64,000 bases of DNA from positions 28,611,501 to 28,675,500 of the forward strand of contig NC_088099.1 in assembly GCF_036370855.1 (NCBI RefSeq). Reading direction: 5' to 3'. The notes beneath the pieces are model-generated. The model made no database searches. It saw only the letters and a program-made list of their open reading frames with translations, and was not told where the DNA came from. Positions 35,901-48,400 of this stretch are shown one piece after another. A program made the translations under genes and the position numbers. The stretch comes from Dromaius novaehollandiae (taxonomy: Eukaryota > Chordata > Aves > Casuariiformes > Dromaiidae). Within the stretch, counting starts at the first letter, position 1. Each line of letters opens with the position of its first letter.

Positions 35901-38900
35901 CTGTCTGTGTAAGAGGGCAGTCGAGGAGGATTGGAGTGGCACTTTCTGACTTTAGGAGCCATAAATCTAAGACTCTAGGTCTGGAAAGCAGCCAGTGAAG
36001 TCCAAGCTAATATTCAAGCATTTTCACCCTCACTCTCTGAAAAATTTCTGTATGCCCTGGGGAAGGTATGTGTTATTCATCAGTGCATATGGCATTTGGG
36101 GTGGGAGTCATCAGCCCAAATGGAGGCAGCTGCAGGATAGAAACATCCCTTGGAAGGGCTTATTTCTCTGTTGGCTGTAAGTGGAGAATGAATAGTTCAC
36201 GCATTTGTTTCTACCCTATAGATGTCTAGAGTTATGAGGGATGAATCCTACTGCTGAAAAACGAGGTATGTATACAGCCAGAGACGCAGAAGTGACCGCT
36301 GCACTCTTGCCTGTGGAGAAGAACTGCTGCCTTTATACAGGGCGAACTGATTTGGGAAGTCTGAAAGGCAGCTGCCCTTCTGGTCTGTGTCTGCAGATGA
36401 GAAAGCAGTGAGGCTTTATCATGAGACCCAGGTGTGAATGCAAGAGCAGGTAAAAGACTTGGGACTCCCACAGGCTGGTATCCCCAAGCAGAGCCTCGGT
36501 AAGGTGACAGCTCCTGTCCCCAGTCTCTGCCTTATCTTGCCTCAGTGCAGTGGTCCTTGAGCTCTTCAGTGCCTTTGGCAAGGGCTCGCTGGAAACTAGA
36601 CAGCAGGTACCCAGCCCAAGTGCAGCCCTGAAGGCTAACAGACCGTGACACCGAGTCGAAGCGGGTGTGAACTGGGCCTCCTCAGCCAAGTGCATGCGAA
36701 TGGCATGTAGTAGCTTTCAGTACATCTGAATTTCACCCTCTTCTGTGCAAAAGATAGTTATAAACCATATCTATGAAATGAGAAAAGATCTAGCCAAGGT
36801 CGTTCCAAGGCTTCCTTTACCCTTGGGGAGGTATTTGCCAGCAGCCCCGGTTTTGGCCTCGTTCTTCACATGTTAACTTCAACATCACCACTCCTCTTGC
36901 GCTCAGTGGGGACAGAGGAGGAACGAGGTGAGGTGCCGGGAAAGCCCTCGTCCTGCTGTGCCTTCGGTAGTTTGGGGACAGATACAGATACGTCTCAGGT
37001 TTCGTTGCTTTATTTGTGGAGAATATTGAGAAACAGGGAGCCTTTGCAGTGGCGGGGTGTTAGCAAAGCAGATTGATAGAGGGCCATAGCTTGGCCTGGG
37101 GGCAGATCTCTGCTCGCCTGCCTGCCCAGCTGCTCGCTCTGCTGCCAAACCGGCCCTGGCAAAAAGGGATTTTTAGCCTAGCTGCTCGGGGAGCAAGGGG
37201 ACCCTGGACGACTTGTTCCCTAGGGATGTGTGCCTGGAGGCTGAGCTGTACGGAGGCGTTGATGTTGGGCAGCCTCCCTGCCACCAGGAGCCCTGGTAGT
37301 GTTGCTCTCCCCCGCAAGCTCAGATTCTCATGAAATGTGTAGGCGCTTCGTGACGGTCCTACTTCAAATGTGGCTGAAGTTGAATCAGTTCCAGAAGTTA
37401 TTGGCGGATGGAGACTGACAGGCCCTCAATAATAGAGTGATCATAAAAGCTGCCTCTTCTTGCGGGAGCAGGCTAAGAAATGATTCCTTCTCTAGTAATG
37501 CAGTAAACCGCATGGACATGGGACACGGATGGTATGAACTATTTCTGGCTGAAGTGAGGCAAGCTTTTAAAATAGCCCTCTATAGTAAAATGTGAGAGAT
37601 TTAAAAGCTTATTATTAAAAGAAAGCCCTAACTCATTTGAATCATCACAGTCCATATCCTGCAAAAACAATACTACCCTCTGAAAAGCCATGCAGAGTTT
37701 CTAGCACTTACCTAAAATGTAAGCCAGAAGAATGAGTAAGCACCTTTGAAAGACTTAATAACTTTGTCCCTTCCTCCACATACTTGCATTTGAGTCATGA
37801 CAGCAAGTAGGATACAATAGATATTTATGGGAGGCATAAAGAAGGCGCATTCAGAGAGTGTGTGGTTTCTCTGCAGATGTTACTGCGTTCTCTGGCAGTT
37901 TAAATGTTGTTTATAAAGGAATTCTCTCCCTTCAGGATGTGACCCCCTGCCCTCTGTCTTGAGTCAGACAAACTGAGACAAAAGCATCCTGGGAGCATTA
38001 ATTTACTCTAATCATCTGAATGGAGTGTGCAAATTCTTCAGCATATTTATGAAAATGCAGTGTGTTCTGTAAGTGACCTGGGTGGGCTCATTTCCACGTA
38101 AGCATTAAAGAAAACCTGAGAGAGAAGAGTGTGTTCTCACACAAGTTTAAAGAAATCACCTACATCCTGCTTCTGTTTTTTCCATCAGGGACTTGGGTCT
38201 TGTCCACCTTAAGGCTGGTGGCTGGAGAAGTGGAGCATGGCAAGGGTGTCACACTCAGGCACCGGCTCCCAAACTCAGTTTCACCATGAACATGTTTCTC
38301 GGCAGTAGTCCATCTTCTGGGTCTGAATATTTGCAAACCCGATGCTAGACCCAGAACCACTCTTTTAAGCAGAAGCCCATCTGTCTTCCTGTTCTATTTC
38401 TTCCCTGATGATCCTTATAGCCTTAATTTGCCATCTTTTTCACAGCTGCTGAAGTATCAGGGTCGCCTTAAAGCCTATTCCTTAGTAAAGTGTCAAGGCC
38501 CATTACCAACAGACATAAGAGATAACCAAAAAAAAAAAAAAAGAAAAAAAGAGAGAGAAAAAAATTTGAAGGCTTTCTGAACAGCTCATTTGTAATCAGT
38601 GCTTGATAGGCAGTGATTTATCTGGGTAGGGTTTGGGTCTCAGAAATCCATTCAAGCTTATAATTATCTTGGCATATGTAGAAAGCTGTATTCATAGTCC
38701 CTCAAACCCATTAGAGCCTCACACATTTCTAAGTGGAAAAAAACCCCCTTCAACTTTACTTTCTTAGAGGCAGAACAGCTTTCTGTTCCTTGCAGGCTCT
38801 TTTGAAATCTGTCCCTTCCCTGCTGACTATCTTCAGCTCCCAAAGGAAAAATGAATGCTGATCCACTGGGAAAGAAAGATTAAGAAAAGATATTTCTGGA

Positions 38901-41900
38901 AGAAAATCAGTCCACTTCCATTCCTTTGTAATGGTATTTCCTTGTGAGGACAAGCAAGAGGGAAGGTAAGTCAGTCTATGAAATGGAGGCTGGTTTTATG
39001 TCAGAAACTGGCCACATTTCTAGGAGCACAAAAGTCCTTGTGCTGTTGCAGTTATAGCAGCATCTATGTCCTTTTGTTGTACTTTATTCTCCATAGGTTT
39101 TCTTGGTCTCTGTCCTGCTACTGCTTTTTCTTCAGGAAAAGGTCTCAGCCCTCCAGCCAGAAGTACTTGTTTCTGGCTAAGCTGGATCTGCACAATGATA
39201 CCAGCAAACTGACAAAGTATCTATGTGGTCTAGTGGCGAGGCTCTGGAGAACTCCCTTTTGTCTTGCTCTGTACCTTGTACAGCTACTCACACAATCCCA
39301 AAGAGGGGGACAAAACAGCGTTTCCTCTTGTGCAAACAGAGGGTGTGAAGGAACAGACTCAGGAAACCCTTGACATTGGGAATTGCAGGTCATCTTGGCT
39401 GAAACCTATTTTTGCCAGTATGCTGGGGGCAGCCCATTTCCCTGCTCCCTGCTTTCGCTCTCGGTTGTCTCCACCATGTGGGAGTTTCCTGGAGCCGGGA
39501 CTGTCCCTTGTCATGCAGAGATGGTGTCAGCCTGATCAAAGGACTGGCCCCAGCTGGCACATGGCCCCTCTTCTTCCCTCCTGTGCACAGCAGAAGGTGG
39601 CACCTGCTTCCTTGTGCCGCCTTGGCTTCCTTGTCCCTGAACCTATTTGGGCAACACCTGGGTATCCCCATGGAGAGTTAGCCAAGGGTCTTGTGCAGGT
39701 CCACTGAAAATCCGCTCCTGGGAAAATCGGTCCCTGGGAGATGAGGGAGTGAGGTACTTCCTTCTGCTTCTCTCACTAAAAACAGGCTGTGGGAAATGAA
39801 GAGTGTGAGGTAGAAAACCATGCAAAACCATGAGTAGGAGAGGGAGCAGGCTGGGATGAATGGCAAAGGAAAGTTGGAGAGAGTTATGGGTGAGAGGGAA
39901 GAGACCCATCTCCCCACAGGAAAATATATATAGAGAAAAATATGAATGAAATACTCAGGAAAGCCTGGGGCAGTAGCTAGCAGTTGTTGCTTCCTCTGAC
40001 CTCCAAAGTGACCCAGCTACGTTGTGCATTTGCAATGTGATGCAGAAGCCCTGCGGTCCCCTGCAGCACTGCTCTGCATTGTTAGAAGAGCTTCTATTTT
40101 CCTGTAAACGCATTTCTTTTTGCTCAGGGCTGGCTGAACTTGGATGGATACAGAGGACAGCAGCCCCCAATTTGTCCACTGCATGGGCATGAGAAACACC
40201 ATGTCACAGCAAACCTAAATCCACGTGGTGGCTACAGCCAAAACTCTCCGGGTTCCAGAGGTGTGCATAGCCCTTAGGTATCTCATTGGCATGGTATGAG
40301 GCTTTCTGGCCGTGCGGAGGTCTGCTATAAAATCAAGGCGTACGCACGAAGTAGCATTACTATTTGGTGAACTCCCCGTGGCTTTTTAATCATCTAAGGA
40401 GATATTTGCCAAGACCCACAGGGAAGGCAGACATTGAAATCCCACAGACAGTCAACGAGCACTGGGAGCCTAGTTCCTGTTTGTGCCTTTGAAATGCTAT
40501 CCTCTGGGATATTTTGCTTTCTCATTCTAGTGTCAGAGCATGCATGTGTTGGGTTTGGATGGCTTGCTGTGTACTTTGGCAGCTTTCACACAGCATCCCT
40601 CCGGAGGGAGCAGGATGACCCCCATGCTATCCCTTTGCTCCCAAGAAGCAATCTGGGGAGCTGGCTGCGGTGTGGGGGCTGCCTTCAAGGTGAGAAAGAG
40701 CAAAGCAGAGCTGCTTTGGGGTGACCATGCCAGTCTGGGGGGGGGGGGGGGGCAGGCAAAGATCTGTAAGAGGCTGAAAGGAGCCTCCTGCTCATGAGGG
40801 GCTGCAACATGGGGCTCCTGCAGCCACTGGCACCTGGCGGCTGTTGGGCCATTTCTGCATCGTCTCCGGCTGCAGGATTAGCCCAGGCTCCTTCCCATCG
40901 TATCAAGAGAGAGCCAGAGATGAGCCTGCCCAAGCAAACTCCATCTGCTTCTTGGAAAGTAAAGATTTCTGAGAGGGAAAGGTCCGGCGGTGTCGGTGCG
41001 CTGGCCGGGGCGTTCTGGAGAGTGAAGGAGGGGACAGAGGGAGCTGATGCGCTTTAGGCATGACTTGCTCCCTGTCTGCCCAGCACTGCACTCAGAGCAG
41101 CAGGCAGGTTTACGACAGATCCAACAGCTGCCGTTTCGGTTAGTAATCATTGAATGCCTCAGGTTTGCAAAATGAGCTTTGCTGGCACTGTTCCCAGCTT
41201 TGCATATCTGCTCCTCTAATTTCTACCTTCAACCTTAAAGGGTCCTGCTGGACTGGGAGAAAGGCCGCTGCATCTGGATTAAAGCCCGGCCCTACTCCGA
41301 TAGAAGCTGATGGGAGTTTTGCCATGAAAAGCGCAGGGACAAGAAAAGGGAGATGTAGGCATTAGGGATGGGCTTTTCCAAAACGCTGCTGTGATTTTGC
41401 AACACAGGTTTCATTGCACTCGTGAATATGCCAGGGCCAAAGTCTCTGCTGCTTTGCACACTGTACAGGCTGCCAGTGCTTGCGCTGGGTGGACGATGGC
41501 AGGCACGGGAGGCCGAAGCGGTGGCTGCAGTGGGTAAGTGCCTAAGCTGCCAGCATTGCCCATTCCCAAATCTGAGGATACTCTGGCTGAAATCTTGGAG
41601 CTAACGCTTCTTTGAGGCCGTACCTTTTTCACCTGTACCCACTGGAGAGCCAGCAGAGGCAAGGGGATCAGCAGTACGATATCGACATGGCCTTGTATAT
41701 TTGAGTGGACCTCCTGAGCTTCCTCGGGAAACGTATTTGCAGTACACTTTGCTCTCAGGTCTTGCTGTATTTTTAATCTGATTTTTGCACTGTGGACATC
41801 ATTAAAAAAAACCTCCAGGGGAAAGAGGGAGAAAATCAAATCAAAATTTCAAAATGCTGAGAGTGGAGTGTTTGTCTGTAGGCTGTGTGGATTTACTATA

Positions 41901-43600
41901 CTAGTTTGGCCACTGATCCCTTAAGTCTGACTCTTACAGCAGCCATCCATGCCTGTTTCTGATAGCAAAATCCTCAAATGTCAGGCATGCATTTTAAATG
42001 GTTATTTGTAAGGAGAGGCAATCCAGAGAGACGAGCCAGAGTGCTTGGCCTGTTAGTCAAGACTCGCAATGCCATTGCACCAACAAGAATCATTTTGACA
42101 GAAAATTGCATATAAATTGAATCATTACAAAATTAAGAAAAGGAGATGAAAGCAAATGTTCCCAAAATGAGATGACACCAATGAATCACGAAGCACATGC
42201 ACATAGTTCATCTTCGGAAATACCGCCGATTTCTCCTCTCACTGTCTGCTGTCCCTCCACCGCTCAGAAGTATATCAGACTCCCTGCTGTCATCACCCAA
42301 GAAGCACCTGTGTACACAGAAATGGCTCTAGCATCTGTCCCTTCCTTTCGCTCCACACCTTGCTCCAAGGACCCTATTGACTCTCACCTCTGTTACCAGT
42401 GGGGTCTCCGAAGCTTGGGTTTGATAAGGTCCCCGTTTAGTTATACAGACAACACCTGGGTATGAAAGATTACCCAAAGCTGGGGTGGATCAGGGTGCAC
42501 AGATGCCAAACCTTGCGCTTGTTCAGACAGCTATGAAACTACCCATTCAGACAACAGTGGCGTGCAAAAAAGCCCTGGCCTCAGCCCGTGCCTGTGCACG
42601 TCTGCAGAATACCACTGGCACTGGAGGTCCTCTCATGACCTGGACGTGGTCCACAGGCAGGCAGACGGGCTCAGGTTTGTCTCTTGGGCATGGTACATGC
42701 TCAGTGCCTTTTTTCAGATAAACGCGTGTATCTTCCCTCGTGTGGTGAAAGAAGGAGCATGTGGTAACAGGATAGTAACTGGGCAGTAGTAGGTGCTTGT
42801 GGCTGAGGAGCGTGGCAAGTCCTCCCCGACTAGCTCTCGGTCCTGCTCCCAGGGGGCAGGTGGGGTCTGGCTGATCCCAGCGAGGGATTGCTCAAACCTT
42901 TGGTGCTGCCTTTTCATCGGCTGTGTCGAATGTGACCAGCAACATGTGGCCTTCGTTAAAATGTTGTAACACGCCAGTCCAAAACTGTAATGCCCCGGAC
43001 ACCCTGGGGGGCTCAGAGAGCTGGTGCGGCATAAATGCAAGACCACCCCCCCAAAGGTTATTTCTCGGCTGGGTTGGTCCCCTGAGCCTCCCCGCTGACA
43101 GCCGCTGTCGCGGGTGGCCACAGCGAGGGCAGACGCGGTAGCGGGGAAGACAGTACTGATGGGCCTCAGAAGCCAAAATCAGACTCCCTGCTTGTCTGTG
43201 TAAGCTTTAATTCACCTCTTTTCTTAGCCACAGTTTTGAGTAGCCATGAAAAGTGTTGGGAGACGTGCTGGAGCAATTAAAAAAAAAAAAAAAAAAGCAT
43301 TTGATGAACCAAGGGGCTGTGAAGGAATTAAAAGCCTCAGGGACTAGCTGCTGCCCGCGCAGGCAGAGCGTTGTGTTCAAACCGTTGCTTACGTCTAGCG
43401 CTTTGCGCGGTGCCGCGAAATGCTGGCACGGGACAGCGGGGAAAGTGAGCTTACACCCTGGCACTGCCGCTGCCCTCCCGTGCTACCTGCGTGCAGGTGC
43501 TCGGCCCAGTCTCTCTGAGCCTCTTTTTCTCCTCCTGTTTTTAGACTATCCTATCTTCTGTGTCCCTCACAGTATTTCATACTGCACCTTTTTCTGATAT
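32956..43600. other. Intergenic region, no gene seen
   Basis: About 10.6 kb without a recognisable exon, RNA gene or named repeat. It includes an A-rich purine tract (about 38527-38566), a 16-G run (40737-40752) and an A-run (about 43280-43297). GC content rises gradually to the right. Overlapping open frames on both strands (36-37 kb, 39-42 kb) show no family motif and have the composition expected by chance. Confidence 0.45.
40737..40752 (+). repeat. Poly-G tract
   Basis: Sixteen consecutive G residues, of uncertain true length because such runs are error-prone. Confidence 0.9.
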
Positions 43601-44181
43601 TGTTACAAGACAACCCTGGAAGCGCAGAAAGACTGTCCATGCTGTTTAAACTAGGCGGATTAGGACAACCTCTATCTCTATTTTCTGAAAAGAAAATATT
43701 CGAAACATTCTCGAATCAAGGGCATCCTAGAACTGCTAAAGCCCTAAGAGAAACATTAAATCAAAATGTTTTATTTCTAGGTGTGTATTGCCAACTTGGC
43801 AAAAGACTTGGAGGTCCACATATCCCTAACTGAACTGTCCTCATTATAATACAAAAAATTATGTCCATAGCTCAAAAAGACCCGTGCCCAGGAGAAGACC
43901 CCTCCCCGAGCACGCGTAGTAGTAAAATGGTGTGTAAGCAATATTATAATTGCATGTAAATCACTAACCAATCAGTGTAAAAGGGAAAGTTGTAAACCTT
44001 GCAATTTGTTTGTATAAAAGCTACTTGAAAAGCTGGGGGGGGGGGGTGTGTGCTTGATTTGTGGGAAACCACTGAGCACCCAGGCTTGCGCAACTCTGAA
44101 ACAAATAAGCAAATGTCTCTCCTGAGTGTGTAATTACTGGCTTATTGCACACCGGGCTGCGAATCCACTTTTCGGACAACA
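43601..44181 (+). mobile_element. Probable solo LTR of an endogenous retrovirus
   Basis: The segment begins TGTTACAAG and ends GGACAACA, giving short TGTT/AACA inverted ends typical of LTRs. Inside, in promoter order, are an octamer-like ATGTAAAT (about 43955), CCAAT (43968-43972) and TATAAAA (44013-44019). A predicted cap region follows just after a 12-G run (44035-44046), with a non-canonical AATAAG (about 44104) downstream. Length (about 580 bases) fits an LTR. No gag, pol or env-like sequence flanks it, so I call it a solo LTR. No clear target-site duplication was visible, so the ends could be off by some bases. It is on the same strand as GASK1A and about 700 bases before the orphan CpG island. 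Confidence 0.55.
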
Positions 44182-44899
44182 AAATTTTAATGCAAATATC
44201 GGTAAAGTATAATGGTGATTGGTCTAGTTGAAATATATATATATATACGTGTATATATATATTTTGAAACAATGGCACTGTGAACGTGGGCGATGGGGAG
44301 AGCCATTTCTTCCCCGGTGCTGGGACCCACCATGCCGCAGACTGGCCTGCACAGCTGCCGGCTGCGTCCTCGCGTGCCTCGGGAATGGAGGTCCCGGATG
44401 CCCCCAAAACGGTTCTAGCATTTCAGTTTCTTTTAAGTGGGTGAGAAATCTTGTCCTGGAGCTGCAGCCGACTCAGGTGCCGGTGTGACACAGCTCTTTG
44501 TCACGCGGTTGTTGAAAGGGAAAGCAATACTGTTAAAAAGCGTCAAAGGGCCTTTTCTCAGGCACCCGGGAGCAGACCCATGGTCTGCTCTCTCTGTGTT
44601 GCTGCGGGTTTTTCCGGGGCAAACGTGGTCCCTGGGGCTCTGCCTTTCTCTTTGCTCTCTCCCACACCGGGGGCTCAGGGAAGAGCAGGGCTTGGGAGGA
44701 GCCCTCATCTTTTCAGTCCCCTCCACCTGCGTCTCCTGGCTCAGGACAGCCCTCGGTGCTTACAAAAGCAGCACGAAGGGCTCTTATTGTGAAAAAGAGA
44801 CTCTTCGAATGACTGCTCCCCCCTTCCCAGCCTCGCCTCTCCCCTCCCCACGGGGAGGTGGGTCTGCGCTGCTGCACAGTTTGAAAACTCGCAGCTGAA
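44182..44899. other. Intergenic, between LTR and CpG island
   Basis: It starts with a TATATA-rich microsatellite (about 44232-44262) and then becomes GC-rich toward the CpG island. No gene was recognised. Confidence 0.5.
44232..44262. repeat. (TA)n microsatellite with a CGTG interruption
   Basis: Alternating T/A runs flank a central ACGTGT, so the whole tract is nearly palindromic. Confidence 0.8.
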
Positions 44900-45410
44900 G
44901 TTTGGAGCGTGTCCTCCTTCCCCGCCAGCGCCCAGCCAGCAACCGTCCAGCGGCGGGAGACGGGCAGCAGGGGCCGAGCGGGCGGGTGTGGGGCCGCCCG
45001 CCCGCCCCGCACCCCCCCGCAAAGCTTGCCAGCGAGGCCGGGCGAGCGAGGAGATCCCTCGGGAGCAAGGACCCGGCGAGGGCGGGCTGCGGGAGCCCGG
45101 GCTGCGTGTGGCGCGGCGGTGCGGATGGTAACCCCGGCGTGACAACATCTGGCTGCAATTAACAGCAGAGCGAGAGGAGGCGCCTTGATTAGTCGCTGAA
45201 GGATTTTTAGCTTTTTTTCTTTTTTTTAATAAGGGGTTTTGGTTTTGTGTCGGAGCCCCGCAGGTGGCTCCTGCCAGCGAGCCACGGGGCTTGGTGCCGG
45301 TGAGAGGAGAGGACCGCGTGCCGCGTCCTCCACTGGAGACGGATGAAGCAAGTGGCTGAAGGACAAGAGGAGGCGCGCTCCGGCTGGCACGGCCAGGCAT
45401 GGTAGGATTT
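44900..45410 (+). promoter_or_regulatory. Orphan CpG island, candidate GASK1A promoter and first exon
   Basis: CG dinucleotides and GC content peak between about 44.9 and 45.33 kb, well above the flanks, with GC-box-like strings (GGGCGGG, CCCGCCC). No annotated-type gene begins here. Two ATG trinucleotides are each followed immediately by a possible donor. One is inside the island at 45124-45126 (ATG|GTAACC). The other is on its right shoulder at 45399-45401 (ATG|GTAGGA, with a better Kozak -3 G and +5 G in the donor). Joining either to the acceptor at 61793 gives an in-frame start for the GASK1A membrane-anchor frame. This makes it a plausible GASK1A first exon, but a lncRNA promoter is equally possible. 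Confidence 0.5.
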
Positions 45411-48400
45411 ATGAGTTTCACTGCCGAGCCCGTGTTGGGAAGAGGTGCCAGGCCTGCTTGGAGGCACCGTCCACTTGGGACAAACCCTGGCGCTTGCCAT
45501 CCTACTTGGAGGCATGAGCTGCTCCAGTCTAGGTCTAGGTCCACCCGTTGCAGCACCTGGGGTGGGCAAAGCACACCGTAAAGACCCAGTTCCTCTGAGT
45601 GCCATCGCTCAAGGCAGCTCTGTTGGTCATGCAGAGCGCCTGTGACTTTTCGCCTGGCAAAACTCCTCTTAAACAAGGAGGATTTAAGCCAAGGAAGCAT
45701 ATTTACCTATTTTGCTAGAGTGAATTGAAAACAATGAATTTGGCAGTCTTGGGGAAGTTAGCAGCACCTTACCCAGCCAGGAAACCTGGCTTGCGCACGT
45801 GAGCTTGAGGAGGCTGGTTACCGCAGGAAGGGGCAGCTTGTCAGCACTCGTCACCTCAGACAAGCAAAGAATGTGGAGCAAAGGCAGCAAAGTGGAGACG
45901 CACGTAGACAGCACGAGAGGTATCAGTCTGGTCCTCACAAACCATAGTGTGGTTGTCAAAAAGTGACAAAAATAACAACTTGGCAAGGGAAAAATGGCCC
46001 CACTTGGAGAAATGGCAGGGTTTCCCATAGTTAGCTTGTTTCCCTCTATCAGCAGCCTATTCCTGTTTAATGTTGGTTAGTTTTGGCACTCAGGTTTGGG
46101 ACGTTCTCTGGCAACGATTTTTCACATAAAACCTGAGGTAGCACAGACTGCTCCCCCAGCAGCTCCCTGCCTCTGCTGGCCCCACGTTTCACGCCAAAAG
46201 CGGGGGGCTCCTCCTCTGCCCTGCTGGGGCATCTGTCTCAGTCCTTGCAAAACTTGTGATGTTCCCAGCACCTGGCAGAGGACTTGTGTCGCCTCTGAAA
46301 GCCTGGGCATGCCTGCCCACAGGGTGCATTGGTAACCTTAGCAGAGGAGCAGGTTGCGTGCCCTTGCACCACCCAGCCAGCCAGAGCACAACCCTTGAAT
46401 CTGCAGCTTTCCAACCTGTTAAAATCGGGGGCCAGCTGACATTACAGGGGATTACTCAGCAGGGGGACATCTAGCAGAGGTGCCCTATCCCCTTACATTA
46501 CTTGGCGGGAAATCCTTGCCTGGCTCAGTGGACTTGTCCTTTGAGAGAGCTCAAGCAACAGGCATGCAAATCCCCGGGAGACTGAAAACTCAGCACAGCC
46601 GTGTGCTCTCGGGGCAGGAGACTTGGTGGATGGCTTCCTGTCTAAGCAGAGATTTAAAATTCACATGCTCAATAAGCTGAGGAGGTTTCTGGTGCTGCTG
46701 CCAAAACCAGGCGCTTTGCTGTCGCCCGTGCAGCTGAATGTTTCCAAGTCCTCGAGAGTGTGGTTATGAGTCATACGACTCCCATAGCTGAAGCGACCCA
46801 TCCATCGGGCTTGGCTCCTCAGGCTTGTTGTACTAATGGGTAGTTTGGCCTTGCCAGCCTTGTTTCGGGGAGAGGGGGGACAGAACACACCAATGTTTCA
46901 GTTTGTTGTTTCCATCCCACAATTTGCATGGGCTGTTTTGAGTTTCTTAACTAATGAAATCCAGCAGCAGGGAAAAGGGGAAAGTAGAGGGTTGTGGCAC
47001 CCATTTTGGGATGGGAAGTAGCCCCCTCCATCACTCAAAAAAACCAAGCCGTCTCTCCCAGCAACAGCCTTTCACCTGCAGTAAGGGTTTCCTGCATGAG
47101 CCTCAACTATGAAGCCTTTTGAAGAGCATAGTATGTGCCAGGTGCCTGGTGTGGTCTCCACTGGGAGAGCAGGCTATTCATCTTCCATCTGGATTTCCAT
47201 TTTTCCTTTGCAAGAGAAGGTCTGGTTCTGCAGTTGTCTCCCCTTTGCTAGTTCCTGAATTGATTGCTCTGATTTCACCTGCAATCTGGGTTCAATCTGC
47301 GCATTGTTCAGCTGTGGGCAGGCCAGTGACAGCCGAGAGTATTAATTCCAGGCTGGGCTCTAAATGGCTTGTCTTGTTGCATCATTTGCAATAAAATACC
47401 AAGTAAAATCTTCAGGCTATCTTTTTCTTCTTTCAAAATTCCCAAGGACCAGCTGTAGAAAGTGCAGCCACTGCTGCGGAGCTGCTTTGGAGCCAGGTTG
47501 GGAGGTGGTGGCATGGTCCCCTGGGGACTCACACCGCAGCGCTCCCCCAGCCTCGGGCAGGGCTTGGTGATGGTTATTGTCGCAGGGGCAGGGACCTGGA
47601 AGCCATCCAGTGTTCGGTTTCTCTCGGCATCCAAGAAGTGTTTATTTTACGTGGTTTGGCTTAAAAGCATGGCGAGGTGAGGGCTGGCAGAGCTGCCGGG
47701 AGTGCAGGCTTTGCCTTGACGGCGCGGGCTAGCGGTAAGCCTGGGCTGCTAACGTGCGTCTCCTGGAAAAGGGAGCCGAGCGCTGCCGTGATTTTGGGGG
47801 GCCATGGGAGGCTGGGGCTGGGACTTTAGGCTGACCTTGCCGACTGAAAGCATCACTGCCTCCGGCTCCCTGTATAAATACCACAAATGTTAGTATTGAT
47901 CCCGTAGCTACACCCTGCTGCTTTTATGATCCAGATGCTCTTTATGGCTCTCTGATCTCCTGGAGCAGTGAGTGCCATGGGATGACTGCATTAAAGAAAC
48001 ATCTTCTTTCTTCTAGTTTTAAACTTTACCAGATATTAATGTCCAACTATTCTGTCATTCCCTTAGTATGAGGTATTATAAAGAAGAAGAACTGATTGCA
48101 CTTTATTAATACCCTAGTGTAGACTCCCAATGTTTTAATTACCCCTTCTGCTTCAAATATTCAATAATTTTGGTTTGCCTGCAGCTATTTGCCTCACCTG
48201 GAAGAAGCAGCCCCCCTAGAGCAGGCCTGCACCAGTGCTCTCACTGTGTTTGCTCCATTCATTTGCCCGGCGGGATTCATTAGGAGAAGGAAAGGTGGGC
48301 TCGAGGGTTGCTCCTGTGAAGCTTTGCCTGGGATTGGGTCTGAGGGAAGCAGGAGGCAGTCAGAGCCAGGTGGTGAGCAGATTTCTTTCCCTTTTTAGGG

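Noticed and set aside
44741-45700. 319-codon open frame on the - strand across the orphan CpG island
   Set aside because: It is a GC-driven open frame with no domain, and overlapping open frames exist on both strands. Composition explains its length.
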